Source: Yersinia aldovae ATCC 35236 (GTDB lineage Bacteria > Pseudomonadota > Gammaproteobacteria > Enterobacterales > Enterobacteriaceae). Taken from it: a stretch of 64,000 bases of DNA. The translations under genes were made by a program, and so were the position numbers. The notes below the pieces were generated by a model, which did not search any database, had not been told where the DNA came from, and saw only the letters and a list, made by a program, of their open reading frames with translations. The stretch covers positions 1 to 64,000 of the forward strand of contig NZ_ACCB01000006.1 of assembly GCF_000173735.1 (NCBI RefSeq). Reading direction: 5' to 3'. This document shows, one piece after another, positions 1 to 8,728 of the stretch (positions are counted from its first letter, which is position 1; every line of letters begins with the position of its first letter).

Positions 1-39
1 TAGAGTGATTACTTTAACCAACTATTGGCGAATTTCATC

Positions 40-1050
40 ATGAGCGAGCAAGTAGAAAACCTGTTAGGCGAAGCAAACTCTTTTGTTGAAGTGCTGGAGC
101 ACGTTTCAGGTTTGGCAAAATTGAATAAACCGGTATTGGTGATTGGCGAGCGCGGTACGGGTAAGGAACTGATTGCACATCGTTTGCATTACTTATCTGA
201 ACGCTGGCAAGGGCCATTTATTTCCCTTAACTGCGCCGCGCTCAATGAAAATCTGCTCGACTCAGAGCTGTTCGGCCACGAGGCAGGTGCCTTTACCGGC
301 GCACAGAAACGCCATCTGGGGCGCTTTGAACGTGCCGATGGCGGGACATTATTTTTAGATGAACTGGCAACTGCGCCGATGCTGGTACAGGAAAAGTTAT
401 TGCGCGTAATTGAATACGGTCATCTGGAACGTGTCGGGGGGAGCCAACCGCTACAGGTCGATGTCCGCTTGGTGTGTGCTACTAATGATAATTTACCCGC
501 GCTGGCCGCTGCCGGTAAATTTCGCGCCGACCTGCTCGACCGCCTCGCCTTTGATGTGGTGCAATTGCCACCGCTGCGTGAACGGCGGCAAGACATCATG
601 TTGCTGGCAGAACATTTTGCCATGCAGATGTGCCGAGAGTTAAGTCTGCCGCTATTCCCCGGTTTTACCCCGCAAGCCAGAGATCAACTATTGGACTATC
701 ACTGGCCGGGCAACGTGCGAGAATTAAAAAATGTGGTGGAGCGCTCAGTTTACCGCCACGGGAATAGCGACCAATCGCTGGATAATATCATTATTAATCC
801 TTTCGCACCCCGTCAGCTCCATGAAAACACAGCGCCACAAATGGCCGGCACTCACGTTACAGAGCTTCCTCAATTGCCTCTCGACCTAAAACAGTGGCTG
901 CATAACAGTGAACAGCAAATGGTAGAACATGCATTAAAACAGGCTCGTTTTAATCAACGTAAAGCGGCGAGTTTACTCGGGCTAACCTACCATCAGTTAC
1001 GGGGTATGTTAAAGAAACATGCTATTTTGACCAATGATGATGTTCAGTAA
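40..1050 (+). CDS. pspF: Phage shock protein operon activator PspF
   Basis: PspF is a sigma-54 enhancer-binding AAA+ protein that turns on the pspA operon when the inner membrane is damaged; PspA holds it inactive. Like the E. coli protein it has no N-terminal receiver domain. The AAA+ domain fills roughly residues 5-245, with Walker A (GERGTGKE), the sigma-54 contact loop GAFTGA (GHEAGAFTGAQ) and Walker B (GGTLFLDE). A short Fis-type helix-turn-helix follows at the C-terminus (KAASLLGLTYHQLR). The ATG at 40 gives 336 residues and matches the usual N-terminus; a TTG at 25 would add five residues. The pspA operon is expected just left of the window, divergent. The 3' end converges on ytxB. Confidence 0.95.
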   Translation: MSEQVENLLGEANSFVEVLEHVSGLAKLNKPVLVIGERGTGKELIAHRLHYLSERWQGPFISLNCAALNENLLDSELFGHEAGAFTGAQKRHLGRFERADGGTLFLDELATAPMLVQEKLLRVIEYGHLERVGGSQPLQVDVRLVCATNDNLPALAAAGKFRADLLDRLAFDVVQLPPLRERRQDIMLLAEHFAMQMCRELSLPLFPGFTPQARDQLLDYHWPGNVRELKNVVERSVYRHGNSDQSLDNIIINPFAPRQLHENTAPQMAGTHVTELPQLPLDLKQWLHNSEQQMVEHALKQARFNQRKAASLLGLTYHQLRGMLKKHAILTNDDVQ

Positions 1051-1113
1051 TAATAGGTTAACTCACCACCAGTTCAGGCTCGCGCGGGTAAATATGCAAG
1101 TTTGGACTGACGG

Positions 1114-1461
1114 TTAATTGACACCTTCCAACCCTCGCAAATATTTATCCCTGACACAGGCATTGACTGGCAGCCCAATTAAATAAGCTGCTTGTGCAAA
1201 ACTGGACAACCCCACGGCGGAATTACCGTGAGTTCTGTCCTCGGCAATGGCTCCATACCATTTATCATCTATTTTTACACTGATAGCATTAAATGCATTA
1301 CCTGTCGGTTCGCCTGGCCGCCACATGATACTGGCATTATAACCTTGAATTGTTTTGTTATATACAATAGTACTCCCATCTGTTTTACATTGTTCTTGCA
1401 GATCACTCTGCGCATAGACAGCCCAAGACAATAAGGTAAAAAGCACTATTTTTAATTTCAT
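1114..1461 (-). CDS. ytxB: Pertussis-like AB toxin, B (receptor-binding) subunit YtxB
   Basis: This small secreted protein (115 residues) lies directly downstream of the toxin A subunit gene. It has a signal peptide (about residues 1-17, ending AVYA) and a mature part of roughly 98 residues with only two cysteines (EQC near the mature N-terminus and NAC near the C-terminus). That fits the disulfide-stabilised OB-fold B subunits of AB5 toxins. The GAIAEDRTHGNS and VGLSSFAQAAYLIG stretches resemble the ArtB/pertussis-like B family. I chose the ATG at 1461 because a strong GGAGGGGG ribosome site precedes it; an upstream ATG at 1506 would overlap ytxA and hide the signal peptide. B subunits normally form a pentamer that binds host glycans. 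The name follows the Y. enterocolitica ytxAB locus. Confidence 0.75.
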   Translation of the reverse strand: MKLKIVLFTLLSWAVYAQSDLQEQCKTDGSTIVYNKTIQGYNASIMWRPGEPTGNAFNAISVKIDDKWYGAIAEDRTHGNSAVGLSSFAQAAYLIGLPVNACVRDKYLRGLEGVN

Positions 1462-1492
1462 ACCCCCTCCAACTAAAATAGTTATTCCCCAC

Positions 1493-2275
1493 TCAAAGAA
1501 TGACAATAAACTTAAACATGCCCTTAGTTTTAATATTATTTAAAACAAGGTCACGCCTAAACTCAGTATGTTCCATGTCAACACCAAAACACGCACTCAC
1601 CATAGGCCGGATACCGCTTCTCAACATCCACATCCGGACTAATTGGAGATTCGGTGCAGTGAAATAAGCACTTTGGTACGGCCTGTTGCTCGCACTGGAG
1701 CGCGTTTGCCTGAAACGGGAATTAGGTATCATCCCATTGGAATGAACAACTCCTTGCATTAAATGGTATTGTGTCACTGAACCTATCTGGTTCGGTTCTA
1801 TTCTGCGATGTGCCATCCACTCTGATAAATGAGCGGAATAACGGATGATACGCAGGATCTCGCCATGTGGTTCCCGATTCTGTTGTAATAAGAAGAAATC
1901 CAGTGACTGGTTAGCACTGTATATATTATCCGTCGCTCGAATCTGATAAATATTAACTATCGGATTTGCTTCGCCATGCTCACTCATATGCATGAGTATC
2001 CGTTCAACATATTCATAAGCGAATCGTCGGTCTGATGTGGTCGAAATAAAGGCACTATCACCAAAATCACTTTCAGCACTACGGCAACTTCGCCCGCTAA
2101 GGTGATCTACTATGTCATCATTGGTTCCTGACGAATAAAAACCATTATTAAAAACCTCGTTATAATCGCGGGTATCAACACGCCAAACAATATCTGGTGG
2201 TTTGGCCCATCCATTAACACTTATCATAGTATGAAAGAGTAATAAGGTGAATAAATAGCATTTATTCATATTCAT
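1493..2275 (-). CDS. ytxA: Pertussis-like ADP-ribosyltransferase toxin, A subunit YtxA
   Basis: This is a secreted mono-ADP-ribosyltransferase of 260 residues. A signal peptide covers about residues 1-24 (ending GWA). All landmarks of pertussis toxin S1 are present in order: the NAD-binding arginine (WRVDTR, R32), the DDIVDHLSGRSC block with Cys64, the S-T-S element (SAFISTTSDRRF, about 75-84), the catalytic glutamate in HLSEWMAHRRIEP (E152), and a second cysteine (C229) able to pair with Cys64. The known family modifies host G-protein alpha subunits; the target here is not shown. It forms an operon with ytxB, 31 bases downstream. A GGGGGG ribosome site precedes the ATG. The only published regulator I know of is the LysR-type protein YtxR, not encoded here. 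The pair is inserted between pspF and the sap operon and looks acquired. Confidence 0.85.
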   Translation of the reverse strand: MNMNKCYLFTLLLFHTMISVNGWAKPPDIVWRVDTRDYNEVFNNGFYSSGTNDDIVDHLSGRSCRSAESDFGDSAFISTTSDRRFAYEYVERILMHMSEHGEANPIVNIYQIRATDNIYSANQSLDFFLLQQNREPHGEILRIIRYSAHLSEWMAHRRIEPNQIGSVTQYHLMQGVVHSNGMIPNSRFRQTRSSASNRPYQSAYFTAPNLQLVRMWMLRSGIRPMVSACFGVDMEHTEFRRDLVLNNIKTKGMFKFIVIL

Positions 2276-2421
2276 ATCCCCCCGCGCAACATATTTTTCT
2301 TCTAATAAAACTCATAGAGAAATATAGCCTCTAACGCATTGATGCAATAGACCATATTTCCTTGCTACACATATGAAAGTTATAATTACCGTTAAATATG
2401 TCAGCGCACTGGGTTGAGATA

Positions 2422-2433
2422 AACCATATGGTT
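2422..2433. promoter_or_regulatory. Perfect 12-bp palindrome upstream of ytxA (candidate operator)
   Basis: AACCATATGGTT is a perfect inverted repeat about 150 bases before the ytxA start. LysR-type activators such as YtxR bind interrupted dyads at about this distance, so it could be an operator. No YtxR consensus was available to compare, so this is inference only. Confidence 0.3.
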
Positions 2434-2455
2434 ATTAGGCTTAATTAATGGCAGG

Positions 2456-2566
2456 CAAAAAAAAGCCAGCACCCGAGCTGGCTTAAAAAACACTGGAAGC
2501 AATGTGAGCAATGTCGTGCTTTCCTGTCAAAAGCCTAAAACTGCTGGCCTTATCCCGAAGAGCGAA
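2456..2566 (-). ncRNA. ryhB: RyhB-type iron-responsive small RNA
   Basis: Read on the minus strand, the core AGCACGACATTGCTCACATT and the following GCTTCCAGT are almost identical to E. coli RyhB, and so is the 3' terminator (stem AAGCCAGC/GCTGGCTT, then eight T, plus-strand positions about 2457-2486). RyhB is an Hfq-dependent sRNA made in iron starvation that represses non-essential iron proteins such as SodB. The 5' half differs from E. coli, so the start near 2566 is estimated from a TATTAT -10 box at 2573-2578; the transcript is about 110 nt. A Fur box overlaps the promoter. Yersinia species are known to carry two RyhB homologues; this is one of them. It lies between ytxA and sapA. Confidence 0.88.
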
Positions 2567-2585
2567 GCAATGATAATAGTTATCA
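2567..2585 (-). promoter_or_regulatory. Fur box in the ryhB promoter
   Basis: GCAATGATAATAGTTATCA matches the Fur consensus GATAATGATAATCATTATC at 14 of 18 aligned positions. It overlaps the probable -10 box (TATTAT on the minus strand), so Fe-Fur would block transcription when iron is plentiful, as for E. coli ryhB. Confidence 0.75.
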
Positions 2586-2849
2586 ATAGCAGTTGTAAAC
2601 ACTTTTGTTGAGAATTTTTCTCATTACCACACTAAACTTGATGGAATTATGCTCATGGTGAGAAAGTAACAGCGCTGAATGACATTATGCCGAACCCCAT
2701 TTCCTGCCAGACAAACAACTATTTGCTGCTTTATTCACCTTAATTGCTGCAACAAACAGCAGACGATGCAGTTGTTTTGTTCAATGGATTGGGGGGATTG
2801 CCAGATTACGGTACACTAAGCATATTGCTTACTTACTGCGAAAGCGTTT

Positions 2850-4502
2850 ATGCGTAGTTTACTGATTTGGATGCTGTCGCTTGCTTGCCTGGCGACTCCT
2901 GCGCTGGCGCAACCTGCCCCAGTAGCACCGATTGTTCAACCACTGCCGGATATCCGTCAGCGCGGTTTTGTCTATTGCGTCAGCGGGATACTCAATACCT
3001 TTAACCCGCAAATGGCCAGCAGCGGGTTAACCATCGATACACTGGCAGCGCAACTTTATGACCGTTTGTTGGATGTGGACCCTTATACCTATCGGCTGAT
3101 GCCGGAACTGGCAGAAGACTGGCAAGTATTGGATAACGGGGCCACCTACCGTTTTCATTTGCGTAAAGATGTGCCGTTCCAGGACACCGACTGGTTTACC
3201 CCAACCCGCATGATGAATGCCGATGACGTGGTTTTCAGTTTCCAGCGCGTGTTTGATTCACACCACCCTTACCATGATGTCAATGGCGGTGAGTACCCCT
3301 ACTTTGATAGTTTACAATTTGCCGATGCGGTACAAAGTGTCAAAAAATTGGATGATTACACGGTAGAATTTAAGCTCAAAGCGCCAGATGCTTCATTCCT
3401 TTGGCACCTGGCCACCCACTATGCCCCGGTGCTCTCTGCTGAATATGCCGATGTTCTGACGCAAAAAGGCCAGCAGGCGCAGATTGATCGCCAACCGGTC
3501 GGAACCGGCCCTTTTATGCTGAATGAGTATCGCTCCGGGCAATATATCCGCCTGTTTCGTAATAGCAAATACTGGAAAGGGTTACCACGGATGCCGCAGG
3601 TGGTTATTGATTTAGGTGCAGGAGGGACGGGCCGTTTATCTAAACTGTTGACCGGTGAGTGTGATGTGCTGGCTTATCCGGCAGCTAGCCAATTGTCTAT
3701 CTTACGTGATGACCCTCGTCTGCGCCTGACTCTGCGGCCAGGAATGAATGTGGCTTATCTGGCATTCAATACCCGTAAACCGCCGCTAAATGACCAAAAA
3801 GTCCGCCAGGCAATTGCCTTATCGATTAACAACCAACGATTAATGCAATCAATCTATTACGGCACCGCAGAAACCGCAGCATCGATTCTACCTCGCGCTT
3901 CATGGGCTTATGATAATCAGGCGCAGGTAACTGAATACAATCCAGAAAAAGCCAAAACAATCCTAAAAGAGTTGGGGCTAACGAAATTACAACTCAATTT
4001 ATGGGTGCCTACTGCGTCGCAATCCTATAACCCCAGTCCATTGAAAACCGCTGAACTGATTCAAGCTGATTTGGCGCAAGTCGGTATTACAGTCAATATT
4101 GTGCCCGTGGAGGGGCGTTTCCAGGAAGCACGCTTGATGGAGATGAACCACGACCTGACATTATCGGGTTGGTCTACCGACAGTAACGATCCCGACAGTT
4201 TCTTCCGGCCATTATTAAGCTGTGCAGCAATTCGATCGCAAACAAACTATGCTCACTGGTGTGACCCACAGTTTGATGAGCTGCTGCAAAGAGCATTACG
4301 TTCTCAGCAACTATCAGCTCGTATTGAATATTATCAGCAGGCTCAGCGAATTCTGGATCAACAATTGCCGTTACTGCCATTAGCCTCGTCGTTGCGGTTG
4401 CAAGCATACCGTTATGATATTAAAGGCTTGGTACTAAGCCCGTTTGGTAACGCGTCTTTTGCCGGTGTATTCCGCGAGAGCGATGAGGGTAAAAAACCAT
4501 GA
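2850..4502 (+). CDS. sapA: SapA, periplasmic peptide-binding protein of the Sap transporter
   Basis: SapA is the periplasmic solute-binding protein of the SapABCDF ABC importer. It belongs to the family 5 (dipeptide/oligopeptide) binding proteins and is linked to resistance to cationic antimicrobial peptides. The 550-residue precursor starts with a clear signal peptide (about 1-20, ending ALA). Typical family blocks follow: [15 protein letters not shown], the [14 protein letters not shown] region and a C-terminal lobe with [18 protein letters not shown]. It is the first gene of a tight five-gene operon: its stop overlaps the sapB start by four bases (ATGA). The divergent ryhB gene lies upstream, and the roughly 260 bases between them should hold the sap promoter. 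Confidence 0.95.
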   Translation: MRSLLIWMLSLACLATPALAQPAPVAPIVQPLPDIRQRGFVYCVSGILNTFNPQMASSGLTIDTLAAQLYDRLLDVDPYTYRLMPELAEDWQVLDNGATYRFHLRKDVPFQDTDWFTPTRMMNADDVVFSFQRVFDSHHPYHDVNGGEYPYFDSLQFADAVQSVKKLDDYTVEFKLKAPDASFLWHLATHYAPVLSAEYADVLTQKGQQAQIDRQPVGTGPFMLNEYRSGQYIRLFRNSKYWKGLPRMPQVVIDLGAGGTGRLSKLLTGECDVLAYPAASQLSILRDDPRLRLTLRPGMNVAYLAFNTRKPPLNDQKVRQAIALSINNQRLMQSIYYGTAETAASILPRASWAYDNQAQVTEYNPEKAKTILKELGLTKLQLNLWVPTASQSYNPSPLKTAELIQADLAQVGITVNIVPVEGRFQEARLMEMNHDLTLSGWSTDSNDPDSFFRPLLSCAAIRSQTNYAHWCDPQFDELLQRALRSQQLSARIEYYQQAQRILDQQLPLLPLASSLRLQAYRYDIKGLVLSPFGNASFAGVFRESDEGKKP

Positions 4503-5464
4503 TTATCTTCACCCTGCGGCGTTTATTGCTGTTAGTGATAACCCTGTTTATGTTGTCACTGGTTAGCTTTAGTCTGAGCTATTTTACCCCCCACGCGCCA
4601 CTCAATGGAGCCGCGCTGTTTGATGCTTACCGTTTCTATTTCAGCAGCTTGCTGCAATGGGATTTTGGGGTGTCCAGTATTAACGGCCAACCTATCAGCG
4701 AACAATTACGTGAAGCTTTCCCCGCCACGATGGAATTATGCGTACTGGCCTTTACTCTGGCGCTGTTTGTCGGAATTCCACTGGGCATTACCGCAGGCGC
4801 GATGCGCGGAAAATGGGCTGATATCGCCATCAGTTCGGTGGCATTGCTCGGTTTCTCGATACCGGTTTTCTGGCTGGCACTGCTACTGATGCTGTTCTTT
4901 TCACTGCATCTGGGCTGGCTACCGGTTTCAGGGCGGTTTGACCTGCTTTATCAGGTCAAACCGGTTACCGGGCTGGCACTGGTTGATGCCTGGCTGTCAA
5001 CGTCACCGTATCGTAGAGAAATGATGATCAGTGCTCTGCAACATATGATTTTACCTATTACCGCTCTGGCGGTGGCCCCCACCACTGAAGTCATCCGCCT
5101 GATGCGCACCAGTACCGATGACGTAATTAGTCAGAATTACATCAAAGCAGCAGCCACCCGTGGTTTATCGCGATTGACGATTATTCGCCGCCATGTGTTG
5201 CATAACGCCTTGCCGCCCATCATTCCAAAATTGGGGTTGCAGTTCTCCACCATGCTAACACTGGCGATGATAACAGAGGTGGTGTTTAACTGGCCGGGGC
5301 TGGGCCGCTGGCTGATTAATGCTATTCGTCAACAAGATTACGCGGCTATTTCTGCCGGAGTGATGGTGGTCGGCTCACTGGTCATTGTCATTAACGTCCT
5401 GTCGGATATTATTGGCGCAATGATGACGCCGTTAAAGCACAAGGAATGGTATGCCCTTCGATAA
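4499..5464 (+). CDS. sapB: SapB, permease subunit of the Sap transporter
   Basis: SapB is one of the two inner-membrane channel subunits of the Sap transporter (DppB/OppB type). Its 321 residues begin with a membrane segment ([20 protein letters not shown]) and include further hydrophobic helices. The EAA loop that docks on the ATPases is visible at about residue 214 ([16 protein letters not shown]). E. coli SapBCDF has also been reported to export putrescine. The start overlaps the end of sapA by four bases and the end overlaps sapC by 14 bases, which implies translational coupling. Confidence 0.94.
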   Translation: MIIFTLRRLLLLVITLFMLSLVSFSLSYFTPHAPLNGAALFDAYRFYFSSLLQWDFGVSSINGQPISEQLREAFPATMELCVLAFTLALFVGIPLGITAGAMRGKWADIAISSVALLGFSIPVFWLALLLMLFFSLHLGWLPVSGRFDLLYQVKPVTGLALVDAWLSTSPYRREMMISALQHMILPITALAVAPTTEVIRLMRTSTDDVISQNYIKAAATRGLSRLTIIRRHVLHNALPPIIPKLGLQFSTMLTLAMITEVVFNWPGLGRWLINAIRQQDYAAISAGVMVVGSLVIVINVLSDIIGAMMTPLKHKEWYALR

Positions 5465-6341
5465 TGTCTACCGCGAAAAGAAAATGCCCAGCCCGCTGCT
5501 GTACACCTGGCGGCTTTTTTATTCTGATGGCCTGGCGATGGTGGGGTTCTACGGCGTCCTGACGTTGCTATTGCTGTGCCTGCTGGGGAGTACGCTGGCA
5601 CCTTACGCACTCGATCAACAGTTTTTGGGCTACCAATTGCTGCCACCGTCTTGGTCGCGCTACGGTAATGTTTCGTTCTTCCTCGGTACTGACGACCTGG
5701 GCCGCGATATTTTAAGCCGCTTATTGGCCGGGGCCGCATCGACTTATGGTTCCGCACTGCTGGTCACCGTTGCCGCAGCATTATGTGGCGTGGTGCTTGG
5801 CGTATTTGCAGGTATCACCCACGGTTTTCGTTCAGCTATTCTTAATCATGTACTGGATACATTGCTCTCCATTCCGTCGCTGTTACTGGCCATTATTGTG
5901 GTCGCTTTTGTTGGCCCGAGTTTAGAACATGCGATGTTCGCAGTGTGGCTGGCATTGCTACCGCGCATGGTTCGTACCATTTATAGCGCAGTTCATGATG
6001 AGTTGGATAAAGAGTATGTCATTGCCGCCCGTTTGGATGGCGCGTCAACCCCGCATATTCTTGTCTACGCCATTTTGCCCAATATCGCCGCCGTGCTGGT
6101 GACCGAATTTACCCGTGCATTATCAATGGCAATTTTGGATATTGCCGCGTTGGGCTTTCTGGACTTGGGCGCGCAACTCCCCTCGCCAGAATGGGGAGCG
6201 ATGCTGGGTGACTCGCTGGATTTAGTCTATGTCGCCCCCTGGACTGTGATGCTACCGGGTGGTGCAATTTTGGTCAGCGTGCTGTTGGTTAACCTGCTGG
6301 GTGATGGTATGCGCCGTGCTATTAATGCGGGGGTAGAGTAA
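5451..6341 (+). CDS. sapC: SapC, permease subunit of the Sap transporter
   Basis: SapC is the second inner-membrane channel subunit (DppC/OppC type), 296 residues. The N-terminus [11 protein letters not shown] closely follows E. coli SapC. The [14 protein letters not shown] block typical of DppC permeases is present, and the EAA loop lies at about residue 187 ([18 protein letters not shown]). It overlaps sapB at its start and touches sapD by one base at its end, so all five sap genes are probably made from one message. Confidence 0.94.
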   Translation: MPFDNVYREKKMPSPLLYTWRLFYSDGLAMVGFYGVLTLLLLCLLGSTLAPYALDQQFLGYQLLPPSWSRYGNVSFFLGTDDLGRDILSRLLAGAASTYGSALLVTVAAALCGVVLGVFAGITHGFRSAILNHVLDTLLSIPSLLLAIIVVAFVGPSLEHAMFAVWLALLPRMVRTIYSAVHDELDKEYVIAARLDGASTPHILVYAILPNIAAVLVTEFTRALSMAILDIAALGFLDLGAQLPSPEWGAMLGDSLDLVYVAPWTVMLPGGAILVSVLLVNLLGDGMRRAINAGVE

Positions 6342-7333
6342 TGCCGTTACTTGATATTCGTAACCTCACCATTGAATTTATCACCGCCGAAGGGCCAGTT
6401 AAGGCCGTTGATCGTGTCAGTATGACGCTGACCGAAGGTGAAGTGCGTGGCTTAGTGGGCGAATCTGGATCAGGCAAGAGCCTGATTGCTAAAGCCATTT
6501 GTGGTGTCAGTAAAGATAACTGGCGTATCACCGCCGACCGTTTTCGTTTTGACGATATCGACTTACTGCAATTAACCCCACGCGAGCGGCGTAAGGTGAT
6601 CGGCCATAATATTTCAATGATTTTTCAGGAGCCGCAATCCTGTCTGGACCCGTCAGAGAGCATAGGCGAGCAACTGATGCAGGCAATCCCCGGCTGGACT
6701 TATAAAGGCCGCTGGTGGCAGCGATTTCATTGGCGAAAACGCCGCGCAATAGAGTTACTGCACCGCGTGGGGATTAAAGACCACAACGATATTATGCGCA
6801 GTTATCCTTATGAGTTGACTGAAGGCGAATGCCAGAAGGTGATGATTGCCATCGCGCTGGCAAATCAGCCACGGTTACTTATCGCCGACGAACCAACTAA
6901 CGCAATGGAACCAACCACTCAGGCTCAGATATTCCGCCTGTTGGCGCGGTTGAACCAGAATAATAACACTACGATTTTGCTGATCAGCCATGACTTGCAG
7001 ATGATGAGCAAATGGGCAAATCGTGTGAATGTGCTGTATTGTGGCCAGACGGTAGAAAGTGCCGTTTGTGAAGAGCTGCTGGCTGCCCCCCATCACCCTT
7101 ATACTCAGGCGCTGATTCGGGCAATGCCTGATTTTGGCCGTTCGCTGCCTCATAAAAGCCGCCTGAATACCTTACCAGGAGCCATTCCGTCACTGGAACA
7201 TTTACCGATAGGTTGCCGCCTGGGGCCACGTTGCCCTTACGCGCAAAAGACCTGCATTGAAACCCCACGCTTGCGGCTGGTCAAAAACCACGCCTTTGCC
7301 TGTCATTTCCCCTTAAATCTGGAGGAGCAATAA
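6341..7333 (+). CDS. sapD: SapD, ATPase subunit of the Sap transporter
   Basis: SapD is one of the two ATPases of the Sap transporter and, in E. coli, also supports Trk potassium uptake. Walker A is GESGSGKS (residues 40-47) and Walker B is LLIADEPTN (about 175). The ABC signature is non-canonical: LTEGECQKV replaces LSGGQ. The same substitution is found in E. coli SapD, so it is a family trait and not damage. The C-terminal cysteine-containing block [15 protein letters not shown] (about 291) is typical of oligopeptide ATPases. The protein has 330 residues, the usual length. Confidence 0.94.
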   Translation: MPLLDIRNLTIEFITAEGPVKAVDRVSMTLTEGEVRGLVGESGSGKSLIAKAICGVSKDNWRITADRFRFDDIDLLQLTPRERRKVIGHNISMIFQEPQSCLDPSESIGEQLMQAIPGWTYKGRWWQRFHWRKRRAIELLHRVGIKDHNDIMRSYPYELTEGECQKVMIAIALANQPRLLIADEPTNAMEPTTQAQIFRLLARLNQNNNTTILLISHDLQMMSKWANRVNVLYCGQTVESAVCEELLAAPHHPYTQALIRAMPDFGRSLPHKSRLNTLPGAIPSLEHLPIGCRLGPRCPYAQKTCIETPRLRLVKNHAFACHFPLNLEEQ

Positions 7334-8148
7334 TGGCCGAGACGTTGCTTGAAGTCCGTAATCTGAGCAAAACCTTTCGCTACCGCACTGGTTTATTTCG
7401 CCGCCAGCATGTGGAGGCGGTAAAATCAGTGAGTTTTACCCTGCGTGAAGGCCAAACCCTGGCGGTGATTGGTGAAAATGGTTCGGGTAAATCCACATTG
7501 GCAAAAATGCTGTCGGGGATGATTGAGCCGACGGCCGGTGAGTTGCTAATTGACGATCATCGCCTGAATTATGGTGATTACGCCTATCGTAGCCAACGTA
7601 TTCGTATGATTTTCCAGGATCCAAGTACCTCGCTAAACCCGCGCCAGCGTATCGGCCAACTGCTGGATGCGCCGCTTAAGCTTAATACGGATCTTGATGC
7701 CGGCGCGCGTGAGCTGCGCATCTATCAAACGCTGCGTCAGGTGGGGTTGTTGCCAGATCATGCTAATTACTACCCACATATGCTGGCATCGGGTCAAAAG
7801 CAGCGTGTGGCACTGGCGCGAGCCTTGATCCTGCAACCCAAAGTGATTGTGGCAGATGAAGCACTGGCGTCTTTGGATATGTCCATGCGCTCGCAAATCA
7901 TTAATCTGATGCTGGAATTACAAGAAAAACACGGTATATCCTATATTTATGTCACCCAGCATCTGGGCATGATGAAACATATCAGCGATCAGGTCATTGT
8001 GATGCATGAAGGGGAAGTGGTGGAGCGTGGCAGCACCGCCGAAGTCCTGGCAGCCCCCCTGCATGACCTCACCAAGCGGCTGATCTCCAGTCACTTTGGC
8101 GAAGCGCTAACCGCAGATGCCTGGCGTCGGGATCACGGCCATTTTTAG
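7333..8148 (+). CDS. sapF: SapF, ATPase subunit of the Sap transporter
   Basis: SapF is the second ATPase of the Sap transporter, 271 residues. Walker A is GENGSGKS (residues 47-54), the signature is LASGQKQRVALARAL (about 151) and Walker B is KVIVADEAL. The C-terminal oligopeptide extension is shorter than in SapD, as in E. coli. It starts at the last base of the sapD stop region and closes the operon; a strong hairpin terminator follows about 50 bases later. Confidence 0.94.
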   Translation: MAETLLEVRNLSKTFRYRTGLFRRQHVEAVKSVSFTLREGQTLAVIGENGSGKSTLAKMLSGMIEPTAGELLIDDHRLNYGDYAYRSQRIRMIFQDPSTSLNPRQRIGQLLDAPLKLNTDLDAGARELRIYQTLRQVGLLPDHANYYPHMLASGQKQRVALARALILQPKVIVADEALASLDMSMRSQIINLMLELQEKHGISYIYVTQHLGMMKHISDQVIVMHEGEVVERGSTAEVLAAPLHDLTKRLISSHFGEALTADAWRRDHGHF

Positions 8149-8196
8149 CAAGGTGACGCTGCCAGCATGATTGCGCATAGCAAAATCACCTCCGGC

Positions 8197-8228
8197 AATC
8201 CGCGATCAGATGATCGCGGATTTTTATT
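8197..8228 (+). terminator. Rho-independent terminator of the sap operon
   Basis: The arms AATCCGCGATCA and TGATCGCGGATT form a long GC-rich stem with a tiny loop, followed by a T-rich tract. It lies about 50 bases after the sapF stop. Confidence 0.85.
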
Positions 8229-8728
8229 TATCCGTACTCACTGTATAGCCCGATTTTGGCTAACGTAATAACATCTTTTATTATGGATAATAATATCATA
8301 TTTATTTTAGTTATAAATATACGACAACCAAGATACGACATTCAGATGATTACACCTCAACCATACGGCAGTTAAATCTATATTTTCCTTTCAACCGCAA
8401 AGGACATGGCCTACCGGCCATCACAGTTCCATTTAATTACATATTTTATAAGAAATAAAATACAAAACACCATGACTTAACAGTGAGGATTACACTCAAT
8501 AAACATCATTAGTTATCATATTAATGATCTATAAATTACGTTTAAATGGCATTATCAAAAGCCACGAAATGCATCATTTAATTAATTGGTAACTAAATTA
8601 ATAATAATTAAGTTAATAAATATTCTATATCCTGTATGGTTGTCAGTTAAAATAAAGGCATTTTAAGTTCTCCGCGCCGGTTATCCCCCGACGCACTTAA
8701 TTAACCTTATCAGGAAGTGAAATCGCTT
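8229..8728. other. AT-rich gap before the metalloprotease gene
   Basis: About 500 bases of strongly AT-rich DNA with no convincing gene on either strand. Its composition differs plainly from the sap operon and resembles H-NS-silenced promoter DNA of acquired genes. A CAGGAAGTG ribosome site for the next gene lies at its right end. I see no repeat or tRNA remnant marking an insertion point. Confidence 0.5.

Noticed and set aside
6810..6840. Damaged ABC signature in SapD (LTEGECQKV)
   Set aside because: E. coli SapD has the same deviation, so it is a family feature and not a mutation.
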